Under the pieces are notes generated by a model. That model had not been told where the DNA came from. It saw nothing but the letters and a program-made list of their open reading frames with translations, and did not search any database. From positions 1 through 10,706 of the forward strand of contig DAOOUW010000053.1 of the NCBI GenBank assembly GCA_035390885.1: a stretch of 10,706 nucleotides of DNA, read 5' to 3'. The position numbers and the translations under genes are program-made. This document shows positions 1 through 7,403 of the stretch, piece by piece (position 1 is the stretch's first letter; each line of letters begins with the position of its first letter). The stretch is from JAOAFT01 sp035390885. GTDB taxonomy: Bacteria > Bacteroidota > Ignavibacteria > UBA10030.

Positions 1-461
1 GGGCAGTGGGGACAGAAGGAGATTATAGCAGGAGTGTGATACTTTATTACGATGGAAAGAGCTGGAATAAGTTGTATGATGATGCATTAGTACCAATGGA
101 AGATCAACATGCTTTTTCATCTGTATGGACGCCAAACGGGAAACGGCTTTATCTTGTAGGAGTTTCAGGGGAATGGACGATGGAAGTAGAAACGAGGAAG
201 TTTGAAAGAGTTCATACGCCGGCAGTCTTTATTATATATGCTATAACAGCAACCGGTGTGAATGATATTATCACAACAGGATATGGAGAGGTTGTTCATT
301 TCAATGGTAGTTCATGGTTTCTGTATCCAGAAGTAAAAGCAATAGGAGATGGATTTGTGTACTGGTATAGTGTAAAGGCGAAGAATGACTTTGTGATTGT
401 AGGCGGAGGTTGGTATGCGATATATAATACCGTTCCTGTCATCCTACGAGGATACCGATGA
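1..461 (+). CDS. beta-propeller-like protein, 3' end only
   Basis: The frame is open from the left edge (first full codon at position 3) to a TGA at 459-461, so this is the C-terminal part of a longer protein, about 153 residues visible. It contains spaced segments of the type aromatic-aromatic-DG-x-SW (YYDGKSW near the start, VHFNGSSW in the middle), separated by short hydrophobic strands rich in Gly, Val, Ile and Tyr. This pattern is typical of Kelch-like or YncE-like beta-propeller blades in which a loop residue pair precedes a Trp. The protein ends shortly after a strand-like stretch (FVIVGGGW). I see no C-terminal sorting domain. Export cannot be judged because the N-terminus is missing. 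The function is unknown; a propeller fold is an inference from the repeat pattern. A GTG at position 6 could be read as a start, but nothing supports it over read-through from outside the window. Confidence 0.7.
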   Translation, partial: AVGTEGDYSRSVILYYDGKSWNKLYDDALVPMEDQHAFSSVWTPNGKRLYLVGVSGEWTMEVETRKFERVHTPAVFIIYAITATGVNDIITTGYGEVVHFNGSSWFLYPEVKAIGDGFVYWYSVKAKNDFVIVGGGWYAIYNTVPVILRGYR

Positions 462-472
462 AATAAATAAAA

Positions 473-500
473 CCGCTGTACAGTGGATTCTGTACAGCGG
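473..500. terminator. perfect 11-bp hairpin, likely bidirectional terminator
   Basis: CCGCTGTACAG (473-483) and CTGTACAGCGG (490-500) pair perfectly around a 6-nt loop, starting 12 bases after the stop codon of the upstream gene. On the + strand the following bases (CGCAGTTTAT) give only a short T run. On the - strand the hairpin would be followed by a T-rich stretch, the complement of AAATAAATAAAA at 461-472. It is probably the end of the upstream transcription unit, but the better U-tract is on the opposite strand. Confidence 0.65.
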
Positions 501-582
501 CGCAGTTTATGCGATAAAGGTAGCAATAGAAGTATAAGATGAAGTAAGATAATAAAATAGGCGAAAGAAGAGTAACCAAAAT

Positions 583-620
583 GGTGGCTTCGATACGAGC
601 TAGCGCTCTACTCAGCCACC
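583..620 (-). repeat. REP-like palindromic repeat, copy A
   Basis: This 38-base imperfect palindrome has outer arms GGTGGCT (583-589) and AGCCACC (614-620) and an inner stem GAGC/GCTC (597-600, 605-608) around TAGC. Read on the - strand it begins GGTGGCTGAGTAGAGC and contains CGTATCGA before the closing arm. This matches the layout of copy B at 632-668, which faces the other way. I recall similar GGTTGAGTAG...CGTATCGAAACC palindromes as dispersed intergenic repeats in several phyla; membership in that family is from memory. Confidence 0.6.
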
Positions 621-631
621 GTCAGAGAATC

Positions 632-668
632 GGTTGCCGAGGTGCCGTAAGGCGTATCGAGGCAGCAG
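632..668 (+). repeat. REP-like palindromic repeat, copy B
   Basis: This is an imperfect palindrome with outer arms GTTGCC (633-638) and GGCAGC (661-666, one G-T wobble) and an inner GCC/GGC stem around GTAA (644-653). It shares the GGTkGCyGAG opening and the CGTATCGArGC end with copy A. The shared 8-mer lies as TCGATACG at 590-597 and CGTATCGA at 653-660, so the two copies are inverted relative to each other, 11 bases apart. No coding function is apparent. Confidence 0.55.
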
Positions 669-743
669 TCTTCACAAGTTTCTACTTCATAGTTTGGTTT
701 TATCTAAAAACAAAAGCGTAATGGAATTTCTATCAATTTTCCG

Positions 744-751
744 TACATTTG
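744..751 (+). promoter_or_regulatory. possible -7 element (TACATTTG) before recN
   Basis: TACATTTG fits the TAnnTTTG -7 consensus known from Bacteroidetes housekeeping promoters. It ends 9 bases before the recN ATG, so the transcript would be nearly leaderless, in line with the lack of a Shine-Dalgarno site there. No convincing TTG box lies 19-20 bases upstream, so this is only a candidate. Confidence 0.25.
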
Positions 752-760
752 CATTGAACT

Positions 761-2476
761 ATGCTAAGAAATCTTTCCATAAAAAATTATGCCCTCATCG
801 AAGGCGTCGAAGTTGAATTTGAAAGTGGCTTGAATATCCTTACGGGCGAAACAGGCGCAGGAAAGTCCATCATTATTGACGCAGTGAGTCTTCTTCTTGG
901 CGAGCGTGCAACTGCCGAAGTTGTTCGGAAAGGAGCGGAGAAGGCAATCGTCGAAGGCGCTTTTCTCGTCGGTCAACATCATTCGCTAAAAAAATTTTTT
1001 GAAGAAGAATCGCTCGAATGGCAGGATGAGTTGATCATTCGAAGAGAAATATCTGCCAAAGGACAATCGCGCTGCTTTGTCAATGATTCGCCTGTTTCGG
1101 TTTCAACGCTAAAACTTATTGGCGATCGATTAGTGGATTTGCACGGTCAGCATGAACATCAGTCGTTGCTGCGTGCGGAAACACACATCGGGTTGCTCGA
1201 TGAGTTTGGAGGATTAGAAGGTCTCGTTGATGAATATCAGGAATCGTATCGAGAGCTTTCAAAGTTGCTTGAGACGTTAAAAGAGTTACTTCAGCGTGAG
1301 AAAGATTTAAAAGATCGATGTCAGTTGTACGAATTTCAGATGCGTGAAATTGACGCGGTCAATCCACAATCAGGCGAGGAAGCGGAATTAGAGAATGAGC
1401 TTCGCATTCTTGAGAATGCAGAAAAATTGTTTGAAGCGACGACTCAGCTCTATCAACTTCTCTATGAAGGCGATCAATCTGTTTACGATGCGCTAGTAAA
1501 AGCGCGGAATCAACTGGAAGATTTAGCGAGCATCGATGTCGCTTTTGAAGAACCGCAGAAAGAATGCGCTTCCGCCGTTGCTATCGTTGGCGAGCTGACA
1601 AAATTTGTTCAGAGTTACAATTCTAAAATTGAATTCAATCCCGAACGCCTCGAATTTATCCGCGAGCGACTTGGTCAATTTGCATTGCTGAAGAAGAAAT
1701 ATGGCGGTTCGATGGAAAATGTGCTTCAACAGAGACAGAAAATTGGAGACGAATTTGCCCTGGCAGAAAATTTCGATACAGAGCTACAGCAACTTCGTTC
1801 CGCAATCGAAGAAGAACGAAAACGATGTTCTACCGCTGCACAACGCCTTTCGGCAAAGCGGCAGGAAATTGTTCCTTCTTTAAGTCTTGCTGTCTGTCAG
1901 GAGTTGGCGAAATTAGGAATTCCGCACGCGACGTTCGATGTTCGGATCGAGCAAAAGAAAATTCAGCGTAGTGAGGAAACGGAATTGAGCGCGTTCGTAA
2001 AGTTTGGTCGAGAATGTTACGAGGCAACCTCTCGCGGTATCGATAATGTCGAGTTTTATCTCTCTGCTAATGTTGGCGAAGATCCGCAACCGCTTGTCAA
2101 AGTAGCCTCTGGCGGTGAAGTTTCCCGCATAATGTTAGCGCTCAAAACAATTCTTGCAAAAGCCGATCGCCTTCCGTTGTTGATCTTTGATGAGATTGAT
2201 GTTGGAATTAGCGGAAGGATAGCTCAGGCTGCTGGACGAAGTTTGAAACAGCTTTCTCAGTTCCATCAAATTATTGCAATCACACATTTGCCCCAAATTG
2301 CTGGAATGGCGGATTGCCATTTTGTCGTTGAAAAATTTGAGACGGATGGAAGAACAGTTTCGGTAATTCGCAAATTGACCGACGAAGAGCATGTACGGGA
2401 AGTTGCCAAATTATTGAGCGGCGACAACGTAACAGAAACCAGTCTTCAAAGCGCTCGTGAACTTATTGAATCATAA
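761..2476 (+). CDS. recN: DNA repair protein RecN
   Basis: RecN is an SMC-like cytoplasmic ATPase that gathers at DNA double-strand breaks and helps prepare them for recombination. The 571-residue product is close to the usual RecN length (about 550). The N-terminal half-ATPase starts MLRNLSIKNYALIE and carries the Walker A GETGAGKS (residues 29-36). It is followed by the family segment DLHGQHEHQSLL and a long Glu/Leu/Lys-rich central region (about 150-400) expected to form the coiled-coil arm. The C-terminal half has the ABC signature SGGEVSR (450-456), Walker B LLIFDEID (473-480), the D-loop GISG and the switch His in THLPQ (H509). All ATPase motifs are intact. The ATG at 761 gives the standard RecN N-terminus, although no Shine-Dalgarno site is seen. 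It is the first gene of a likely operon, with cysS following after 14 bases. Confidence 0.97.
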   Translation: MLRNLSIKNYALIEGVEVEFESGLNILTGETGAGKSIIIDAVSLLLGERATAEVVRKGAEKAIVEGAFLVGQHHSLKKFFEEESLEWQDELIIRREISAKGQSRCFVNDSPVSVSTLKLIGDRLVDLHGQHEHQSLLRAETHIGLLDEFGGLEGLVDEYQESYRELSKLLETLKELLQREKDLKDRCQLYEFQMREIDAVNPQSGEEAELENELRILENAEKLFEATTQLYQLLYEGDQSVYDALVKARNQLEDLASIDVAFEEPQKECASAVAIVGELTKFVQSYNSKIEFNPERLEFIRERLGQFALLKKKYGGSMENVLQQRQKIGDEFALAENFDTELQQLRSAIEEERKRCSTAAQRLSAKRQEIVPSLSLAVCQELAKLGIPHATFDVRIEQKKIQRSEETELSAFVKFGRECYEATSRGIDNVEFYLSANVGEDPQPLVKVASGGEVSRIMLALKTILAKADRLPLLIFDEIDVGISGRIAQAAGRSLKQLSQFHQIIAITHLPQIAGMADCHFVVEKFETDGRTVSVIRKLTDEEHVREVAKLLSGDNVTETSLQSARELIES

Positions 2477-2490
2477 AAGAAAATCCAAAT

Positions 2491-3948
2491 ATGAGTCTTC
2501 TTGTCTATAATTCAATGACCCGACAAAAAGAGGAATTTGTTCCAATCATTCCAGGCTATGTCGGGATGTATGTATGCGGACCCACCGTTTACAGCCACTC
2601 TCACGTCGGACATGCAAAGAGCTACGTTTCATTCGATGTCGTTGCTCGCTATCTTCGATACCTTGACTATAAAGTGCTTTACATTCAAAACATTACAGAT
2701 GTTGGACATCTTACCGACGATGCAGATGAAGGGGAAGATAAACTTGTCCGTCAGGCGCGGTACGAACGTGTTCATCCAATGCAAATTGCCGAGACAATTA
2801 TGCGAAGTTACTTCGAGGATATGGATGCGCTCAATATCATACGACCGGATATTTCGCCTCGAGCTTCAGGACATATTCCAGAGCAGATCGAACTGATTGA
2901 ACGACTTATTGAACGAGGTTATGCATACGTTGTTGATGGTTCGGTGTACTATGATGTTCAAAAATTTCCGGAGTATGGAAAATTGTCCGGACGTTCAATT
3001 GATGAAGCAGTTGAAGGAACTCGTGTGGAATTGCGATCAGAAAAACGCCATCCGGCAGATTTTGCACTGTGGAAGAAAGCAGAGAAGGGACACATTATGC
3101 GATGGAAAAGTCCATGGGGCGAGGGATTTCCAGGATGGCACATCGAATGTTCTGCAATGTCCATGAAATATCTGGGAGAAAGTTTCGACATCCATGGCGG
3201 TGGAATGGATAATCGTTTTCCGCATCACGAGTGTGAAATTGCTCAAAGCGAAGGCGCTACAGGAAAACAATTTGTAAAATATTGGTTCCATAATAATCTT
3301 GTTACAATAAATGGACAGAAAATGTCGAAGTCTCTTGGCAATTTTATTACGCTAAAGGAGCTATTTCAAAAGTATAAGCCAGGAGTAGTTCGCTTTTTGA
3401 TTCTACAGAGTCATTATCGGAGTACGCTCGATTTCAGCGATGGAGCATTGCAAGCGGCGAAATCAGGTTATGAAAAATATATGAATGCACTTTCGAATCT
3501 TCATCTGGCAATCCAAAAAGCATCGGATGAAAGTGGCGCTCAGGAATTGCCATTCGATCTTCAAGCGTATGAGGCTCGTTTCTGTGAAGCGATGAATGAC
3601 GACTTCAATACTCCGCAGGCTCTTGCGACCTTATTTGATTTGACAAAGGAAACTAATCAAATACTTAATCTTGACCGATCATTTAATAAAGTTGCTCTCC
3701 AGAATATCGAGAATGTATTTCAAAAATTGGGAGAGAATGTGCTTGGAATTACCCTTGAATCACGTTCAACTCAAATTGGAGAGAGAGAGGTTGAGACTCA
3801 ATTGGTAGATTTGCTTGTTACCATGCGTTCCGAAATCCGAAAGCAAAAATTATGGAATCTTTCGGATGAAATTCGTGATAAATTGTTAGAGCTTGGATAT
3901 ATTCTCGAAGATAAAAAAGAAGGTACAACGTGGCGACGAATCATCTGA
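2491..3948 (+). CDS. cysS: cysteinyl-tRNA synthetase
   Basis: This class I aminoacyl-tRNA synthetase attaches cysteine to tRNA-Cys using ATP in the cytoplasm. The HIGH signature is present as HVGH (residues 38-41) after MYVCGPTVY, and the KMSKS loop is at 277-281 in GQKMSKSLGNF. The zinc site that selects cysteine is complete: C29, C220 (in GWHIEC), H245 and E249 (in FPHHECE), equivalent to C28, C209, H234 and E238 of the E. coli enzyme. The constant offset of 11 for the last three points to a short insertion in the catalytic domain. The region after about 340 is the DALR/anticodon-binding part, and the end (DKKEGTTWRR) is typical of the family. At 485 residues it is slightly longer than E. 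coli CysRS (461). It starts 14 bases after recN with a weak ribosome site, and no terminator separates it from the next gene, 58 bases downstream. Confidence 0.97.
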   Translation: MSLLVYNSMTRQKEEFVPIIPGYVGMYVCGPTVYSHSHVGHAKSYVSFDVVARYLRYLDYKVLYIQNITDVGHLTDDADEGEDKLVRQARYERVHPMQIAETIMRSYFEDMDALNIIRPDISPRASGHIPEQIELIERLIERGYAYVVDGSVYYDVQKFPEYGKLSGRSIDEAVEGTRVELRSEKRHPADFALWKKAEKGHIMRWKSPWGEGFPGWHIECSAMSMKYLGESFDIHGGGMDNRFPHHECEIAQSEGATGKQFVKYWFHNNLVTINGQKMSKSLGNFITLKELFQKYKPGVVRFLILQSHYRSTLDFSDGALQAAKSGYEKYMNALSNLHLAIQKASDESGAQELPFDLQAYEARFCEAMNDDFNTPQALATLFDLTKETNQILNLDRSFNKVALQNIENVFQKLGENVLGITLESRSTQIGEREVETQLVDLLVTMRSEIRKQKLWNLSDEIRDKLLELGYILEDKKEGTTWRRII

Positions 3949-4006
3949 TAGAGATTGAAATTCTACTGCCTATTGTTAAAGTAAAAGCGTACCAGGAAAT
4001 TTTCTG

Positions 4007-5515
4007 ATGCAAGAGTCAGTAAAGCTCATAGAGAATGCTTTTGTATTTACCTGCGATGAGAATCAGCGGAGTGGAGTGTTGTCTATTCTCATTCGAGGAG
4101 ATAAAATCGTCGAAATTGGGAAGCGAGCTGATGCTATGAGCGCTCAGTATTCTCAGCTCGAACGGATCAATGCTGAAGGGAAAATCCTTTTGCCTGGATT
4201 CATCGATGCTCATCATCGTGCAGAATCTGTTGTTCTCCGGTTCTTAGATCCTTTATTTGTACCTCAACAAAATCGCTCACTCAATTTAGTACGTAAAGCA
4301 TCTGAATACCTTACCACCAAAGCCACAGAAGATGAATTAAAAACGCTCTATCGTTTAGCATTCTTTTCTGCATTGCGGGCTGGAGTAACGACTCTTTCGG
4401 AGTATGGAATGGATTATCTCGATAAATCGTTCCGTGCTGCAATCGAGGCGCTTCAGCAAACTCAACAGCGAGCTTACATCGGTCTTCATAATGGCGATCA
4501 ATACGAAGCTGCTCTTTTGTATAAGAGCAAGAATATTCATTATGCTGCTGTATTGCCAACAGATCGAAACCTGACGCTATACAATTTGCAAAATACTCTG
4601 CGCATTGCCCAACAACGGCAGCTTCCAATTATTATAAATGACTGCGCCGATATTCATGCTTTCGAATCTTTTAAGAAAAAATTTGGCAAAGGTATAATTC
4701 AGCTTGGGAATGAGCATCATATTTTTGACAGTCCTGTTTTTCTAGTGAATGTAAGAGGATTTGATAAAGCTGATGCTGAATTGATTGTAAAAAGGAAATT
4801 TCCCGTTATAGTTACTCCAACAAATTTTTCCAATGCCAATGATAATTCCTCGACAGTCGAGGATTTAATAAATCGAGTTACAATTGCTCTTGGTTCGGGC
4901 TGGGGTAATGCAAATCCTTTTGAAGAAATGAGGCAATTGATTTCTTTATATTTGTCAAAGTCTGTAGCGATAGCTTCGCCGTTCGAAATTCTCGCGGCGC
5001 ATACAATCGGTGGAGCGCAAGCGCTCTCATTGTCGAATGAGGCTGGTAGTATTAAAGAAGGGAAGAAAGCGGATATTGTTTTTCTTAATGCATCTGGTAT
5101 TTTTCATCAACCGTGTCTTGTCAGTGAAGACGCTGAATTAGTTCTCCAGCATTGCATTTCAGAAATGACCGCGCACGATGTAGCAGATGTGATGATTGGC
5201 GGGGAATTCTATGTCCGTGAAGGACATCTCCTTACTTGTTCTGAAGATGAACTTGCACGTGAAGCTTCATCGTTGATGAAGCAAATTTATTCTGTTCTTG
5301 GCGAAGAAAATGTTCATCAGGAAGCGGGATTAGTAGTGCCTTTTTCATCGAAGAAGGAAGTGATCGATGGCATTTCGTCGGACGAAGGATTCCGGATTAT
5401 TCGTGATCATGAAAAAATTAATACTGATACAAATACCAATCTTGAAACGCCTGCCCAACCTCAATCAATCAAAAAAAATTTACATAAAGTATTTGGCGAA
5501 GATGACATTGAATAA
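4007..5515 (+). CDS. amidohydrolase-fold protein with degenerate metal site
   Basis: The 502-residue product has the layout of the TrzA/SAH-deaminase branch of the amidohydrolase superfamily. It shows a beta-sandwich start (about 1-60), the first barrel strand LPGFIDAHHR, and a late FEEMRQLISLYL helix. The closing segment IGGAQALSLSNEAGS...KKADIVFL is characteristic of the family. Active members bind a metal with HxH, His, His/Glu and Asp residues and hydrolyse or deaminate small cyclic substrates. Here these positions read H69-x-R71, N211, A214, N248 and G298 (LGSG instead of LGTD). Only the first His remains, so catalysis of the usual kind is unlikely. The last 65 or so residues are a polar, probably disordered tail ending in GEDDIE. 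The start has AGGAA 8 bases upstream. The gene sits in a likely operon after cysS and 19 bases before an exported protein. The reading frame is intact, so this looks like a maintained pseudoenzyme rather than a decaying gene. No signal peptide is seen. Confidence 0.8.
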   Translation: MQESVKLIENAFVFTCDENQRSGVLSILIRGDKIVEIGKRADAMSAQYSQLERINAEGKILLPGFIDAHHRAESVVLRFLDPLFVPQQNRSLNLVRKASEYLTTKATEDELKTLYRLAFFSALRAGVTTLSEYGMDYLDKSFRAAIEALQQTQQRAYIGLHNGDQYEAALLYKSKNIHYAAVLPTDRNLTLYNLQNTLRIAQQRQLPIIINDCADIHAFESFKKKFGKGIIQLGNEHHIFDSPVFLVNVRGFDKADAELIVKRKFPVIVTPTNFSNANDNSSTVEDLINRVTIALGSGWGNANPFEEMRQLISLYLSKSVAIASPFEILAAHTIGGAQALSLSNEAGSIKEGKKADIVFLNASGIFHQPCLVSEDAELVLQHCISEMTAHDVADVMIGGEFYVREGHLLTCSEDELAREASSLMKQIYSVLGEENVHQEAGLVVPFSSKKEVIDGISSDEGFRIIRDHEKINTDTNTNLETPAQPQSIKKNLHKVFGEDDIE

Positions 5516-5521
5516 TTTAAG

Positions 5522-5528
5522 AAGGAGG
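5522..5528 (+). promoter_or_regulatory. strong Shine-Dalgarno deciding a GTG start
   Basis: AAGGAGG lies 6 bases before GTG at 5535. This is the best ribosome site in the window. It sets the start of the downstream exported protein at the GTG, because the product then begins with a proper signal peptide. The ATG at 5367, in the same frame, lies inside the preceding gene. Confidence 0.8.
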
Positions 5529-5534
5529 ATTACA

Positions 5535-6308
5535 GTGAAACGATATATTTTTTCTTTAATTCTGTTAATTAGTTGTACAGCTACAATGCTGGCGCAGAGT
5601 TATGCTGGCTCTGCTGCACAAGGCGAGCCTACAATGTTGATTGATAAGCCAACAGCTGGAATGCTCAAAACAGGCTCGTATGCTGTGACGTCTGATTTTT
5701 TCCAGGAAGGTGGAGTGTTAGTTGGAATTTCCGTTGGTGTCTTTGAGCCTTTCTCATTTGGTATTTCGTATGGTGGAACAAGCATCATTGGTCACGATAA
5801 GATCAAAATGTATCCTTTCCCTGGTGTTCAAGCCAAGCTTCGTATCTTAAATGAGAGCGTTAAACTTCCAGCTCTTTCGGTTGGCTTTGATTCTCAAGGG
5901 AAAGAGGTATACTACAAAGCCGACTCATTGAAACGGTACACCATAAAATCGCCAGGGGTTTATGTCGCCGCTAGCAAGAATTATGCGTTCATGGGAAATT
6001 TGAGTCTCCATGCTGGCCTTAATCGTTCCCTTGAGGATTCCGATGGGGACAAAGATTTAGATGTTTATCTTGGCATTGAAAAATCTTTGGGCAAAGATAT
6101 TTCGTTAATGTTCGAGTACGATTTTGCAACGAACGATAACAACAGCAATGCTTTAGGCGAAGGGAATGGATACTTGAATTTTGGTTTCCGATGGAGTGTT
6201 GCAAAAGGATTGGTTGTCGGATTTAATTTGAAAAATATTACACAAAATCAAAAAGACATAAATATTGGAAATCGAACATTGCAGCTTGATTACATTGGTT
6301 CATTTTAA
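5535..6308 (+). CDS. exported beta-barrel-like protein of unknown function
   Basis: Starting at the GTG, the product is 257 residues. It begins with a signal peptide: a basic KRY, a hydrophobic run, and probable cleavage after A20 in MLAQ. An LISC at 11-14 resembles a lipobox, but that would leave a signal of only 13 residues, so ordinary signal peptidase cleavage is preferred. The rest alternates short hydrophobic and polar strands with many Gly and aromatic residues (FEPFSFGISYGG, YLNFGFRWSV) and ends in Phe, as outer-membrane barrels commonly do. An Asp-rich turn (DSDGDKDLD) could bind calcium. The LIDKPTAGMLKTGSY opening recalls YjbH-type barrel proteins, but this is only a resemblance. 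It is the last gene of the recN-cysS-amidohydrolase unit, directly before a terminator. Its role is unknown. Confidence 0.75.
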   Translation: MKRYIFSLILLISCTATMLAQSYAGSAAQGEPTMLIDKPTAGMLKTGSYAVTSDFFQEGGVLVGISVGVFEPFSFGISYGGTSIIGHDKIKMYPFPGVQAKLRILNESVKLPALSVGFDSQGKEVYYKADSLKRYTIKSPGVYVAASKNYAFMGNLSLHAGLNRSLEDSDGDKDLDVYLGIEKSLGKDISLMFEYDFATNDNNSNALGEGNGYLNFGFRWSVAKGLVVGFNLKNITQNQKDINIGNRTLQLDYIGSF

Positions 6309-6350
6309 TAGACACATTTGATTAAATTTGTAGACATTTGGTTGAGAATG

Positions 6351-6393
6351 AGCCTGAATAAAGCTAAAATTCTGTGGAATTCAGGCTTTTTTT
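6351..6393 (+). terminator. intrinsic terminator
   Basis: AGCCTGAAT (6351-6359) pairs perfectly with ATTCAGGCT (6379-6387) around a 19-nt loop, and the stem runs into seven T residues (6387-6393). It lies 42 bases after the exported-protein stop and ends the recN-to-barrel unit. Confidence 0.9.
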
Positions 6394-6404
6394 ATTAAAC
6401 TTTT

Positions 6405-6432
6405 TTGGCAAGAGAATTGTTAAAATATTAGT
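6405..6432 (+). promoter_or_regulatory. possible sigma-70-like promoter
   Basis: TTGGCA (6405-6410) resembles a -35 box, and TATTAGT (6426-6432) after 15-16 bases is a weak -10 candidate. The position, between a terminator and the lipoprotein start, makes a promoter necessary here, but the exact boxes are uncertain. Confidence 0.3.
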
Positions 6433-6457
6433 AAGAAAGAAATTAAGAGAGGGCGTT

Positions 6458-7387
6458 ATGAAAAATAAAATTTTGTTGTTGGTTCTTTTCCCTGCTATTA
6501 TAATGTTATTGCAGGGATGCTATACCGAATTAGCAACCAACGAAGACAATTCGGGTTATGGCTCTTATAGCGCAGAACCACAGAGCTCGTCGAATAATTC
6601 TAATTATGATGTATATCCACCCAGTACATACTGGGGATTTCAATTCTATTATCCTTCGTGGTCTTCATTTTGGATTTATGAAAGATGGTACTATAATCCT
6701 TATGTATGGTACACTCCATGGTATGATCCCTGGTTTGGAGCTGCAATAGTTGTTTATCCAGCGCCTTACTGGTACCATCATCATTATTATCCAAATTACT
6801 GGGGTTGGTATGATGGAGGTTATGGATATTATGGCTATGGGAAACCTACAGTTCCTCGAACGTGGGGTTCCCAACGTCCATCTGATGATAACAACTATCG
6901 TGATTTTGGACCAAGCCGTTCTTCTGGAGAAGGCGGAAGCAGTCGGTTGACGATTCCTTCGGCTGGACGAGTTAGTGGTAGTTCTAGAAGTGGTGAAGCA
7001 GCGCCATCGCGTCAACAAAGTTCTGAAGCGACTGAATCTCCACGTGGAGTATCTACCGGGCGAACAGCAGCTCCATCACGCAGTGCGGATGCGCCACGGC
7101 AAACAGAGCAACGAGGTGGAGTTACACGACAATCGCAATCGGATAATGCGGCTCCTTCAAGGTCAAGCGACGGACAGGAACAGCAAAGTGGGAAAAATTC
7201 TGGGTCAACCAGAAGTAGTTCATCGGGCTCATCGGAAGGTAGTTCGAATTCACGAGGTGGCTCCAGTCGAAGTGTAGAACGCAGCTCTTCGCCAAGTTCG
7301 CAGCCATCATCGCCTGCACCGAGCAGGAGTTCTGGTGGAAGTTCGGGTCGATCCGGGGGCAGTTCTCAAGGGAGATCAACACGTTAA
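6458..7387 (+). CDS. Trp/Tyr-rich lipoprotein with Ser/Arg-rich tail
   Basis: The ATG at 6458 follows GAGAGGG by 4 bases and gives a 309-residue product with a clear lipoprotein signal: KNK, a hydrophobic run, and the lipobox LQGC with C21 as the lipidated residue. Residues about 52-128 are extraordinarily rich in Trp and Tyr (clusters such as YYPSWSSFWIYERWYY and YWYHHHYYPNYWGWY, with a His triplet at 107-109). From about 130 to the end the chain is low-complexity Ser, Arg, Gly, Gln and Pro with many SR, RSS and GGSS pieces, strongly basic and probably disordered. I recognise no catalytic domain. The aromatic part may sit at the membrane surface while the basic tail contacts peptidoglycan or anionic polymers, but that is speculation. 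An upstream in-frame ATG at 6374 lies within the terminator stem-loop and is rejected. The FadL-like gene follows after 16 bases, so the two are probably co-transcribed. Confidence 0.85.
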   Translation: MKNKILLLVLFPAIIMLLQGCYTELATNEDNSGYGSYSAEPQSSSNNSNYDVYPPSTYWGFQFYYPSWSSFWIYERWYYNPYVWYTPWYDPWFGAAIVVYPAPYWYHHHYYPNYWGWYDGGYGYYGYGKPTVPRTWGSQRPSDDNNYRDFGPSRSSGEGGSSRLTIPSAGRVSGSSRSGEAAPSRQQSSEATESPRGVSTGRTAAPSRSADAPRQTEQRGGVTRQSQSDNAAPSRSSDGQEQQSGKNSGSTRSSSSGSSEGSSNSRGGSSRSVERSSSPSSQPSSPAPSRSSGGSSGRSGGSSQGRSTR

Positions 7388-7403
7388 AAAAATGGAGTGA
7401 ATT

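Noticed and set aside
634..816. 60-codon + strand frame
   Set aside because: It starts inside the palindromic repeat and overlaps the recN start in another frame; its composition does not look like a protein.
3949..4006. Terminator between cysS and the amidohydrolase-fold gene
   Set aside because: No stem with a following T-tract was found; the gap looks like an operon spacer.
5367..5534. Upstream ATG extension of the exported protein
   Set aside because: It lies within the amidohydrolase-fold gene in another frame, and it would bury the signal peptide 56 residues inside the protein; GTG 5535 has AAGGAGG at ideal spacing.
6374..6457. Upstream ATG extension of the lipoprotein
   Set aside because: It starts inside the stem-loop of the intrinsic terminator and would place the lipobox too far from the N-terminus; ATG 6458 has its own ribosome site.
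6665..7277. Several frames on both strands across the lipoprotein gene
   Set aside because: The low-complexity repeats of the lipoprotein make other frames open by chance; none has a signal, motif or start context.
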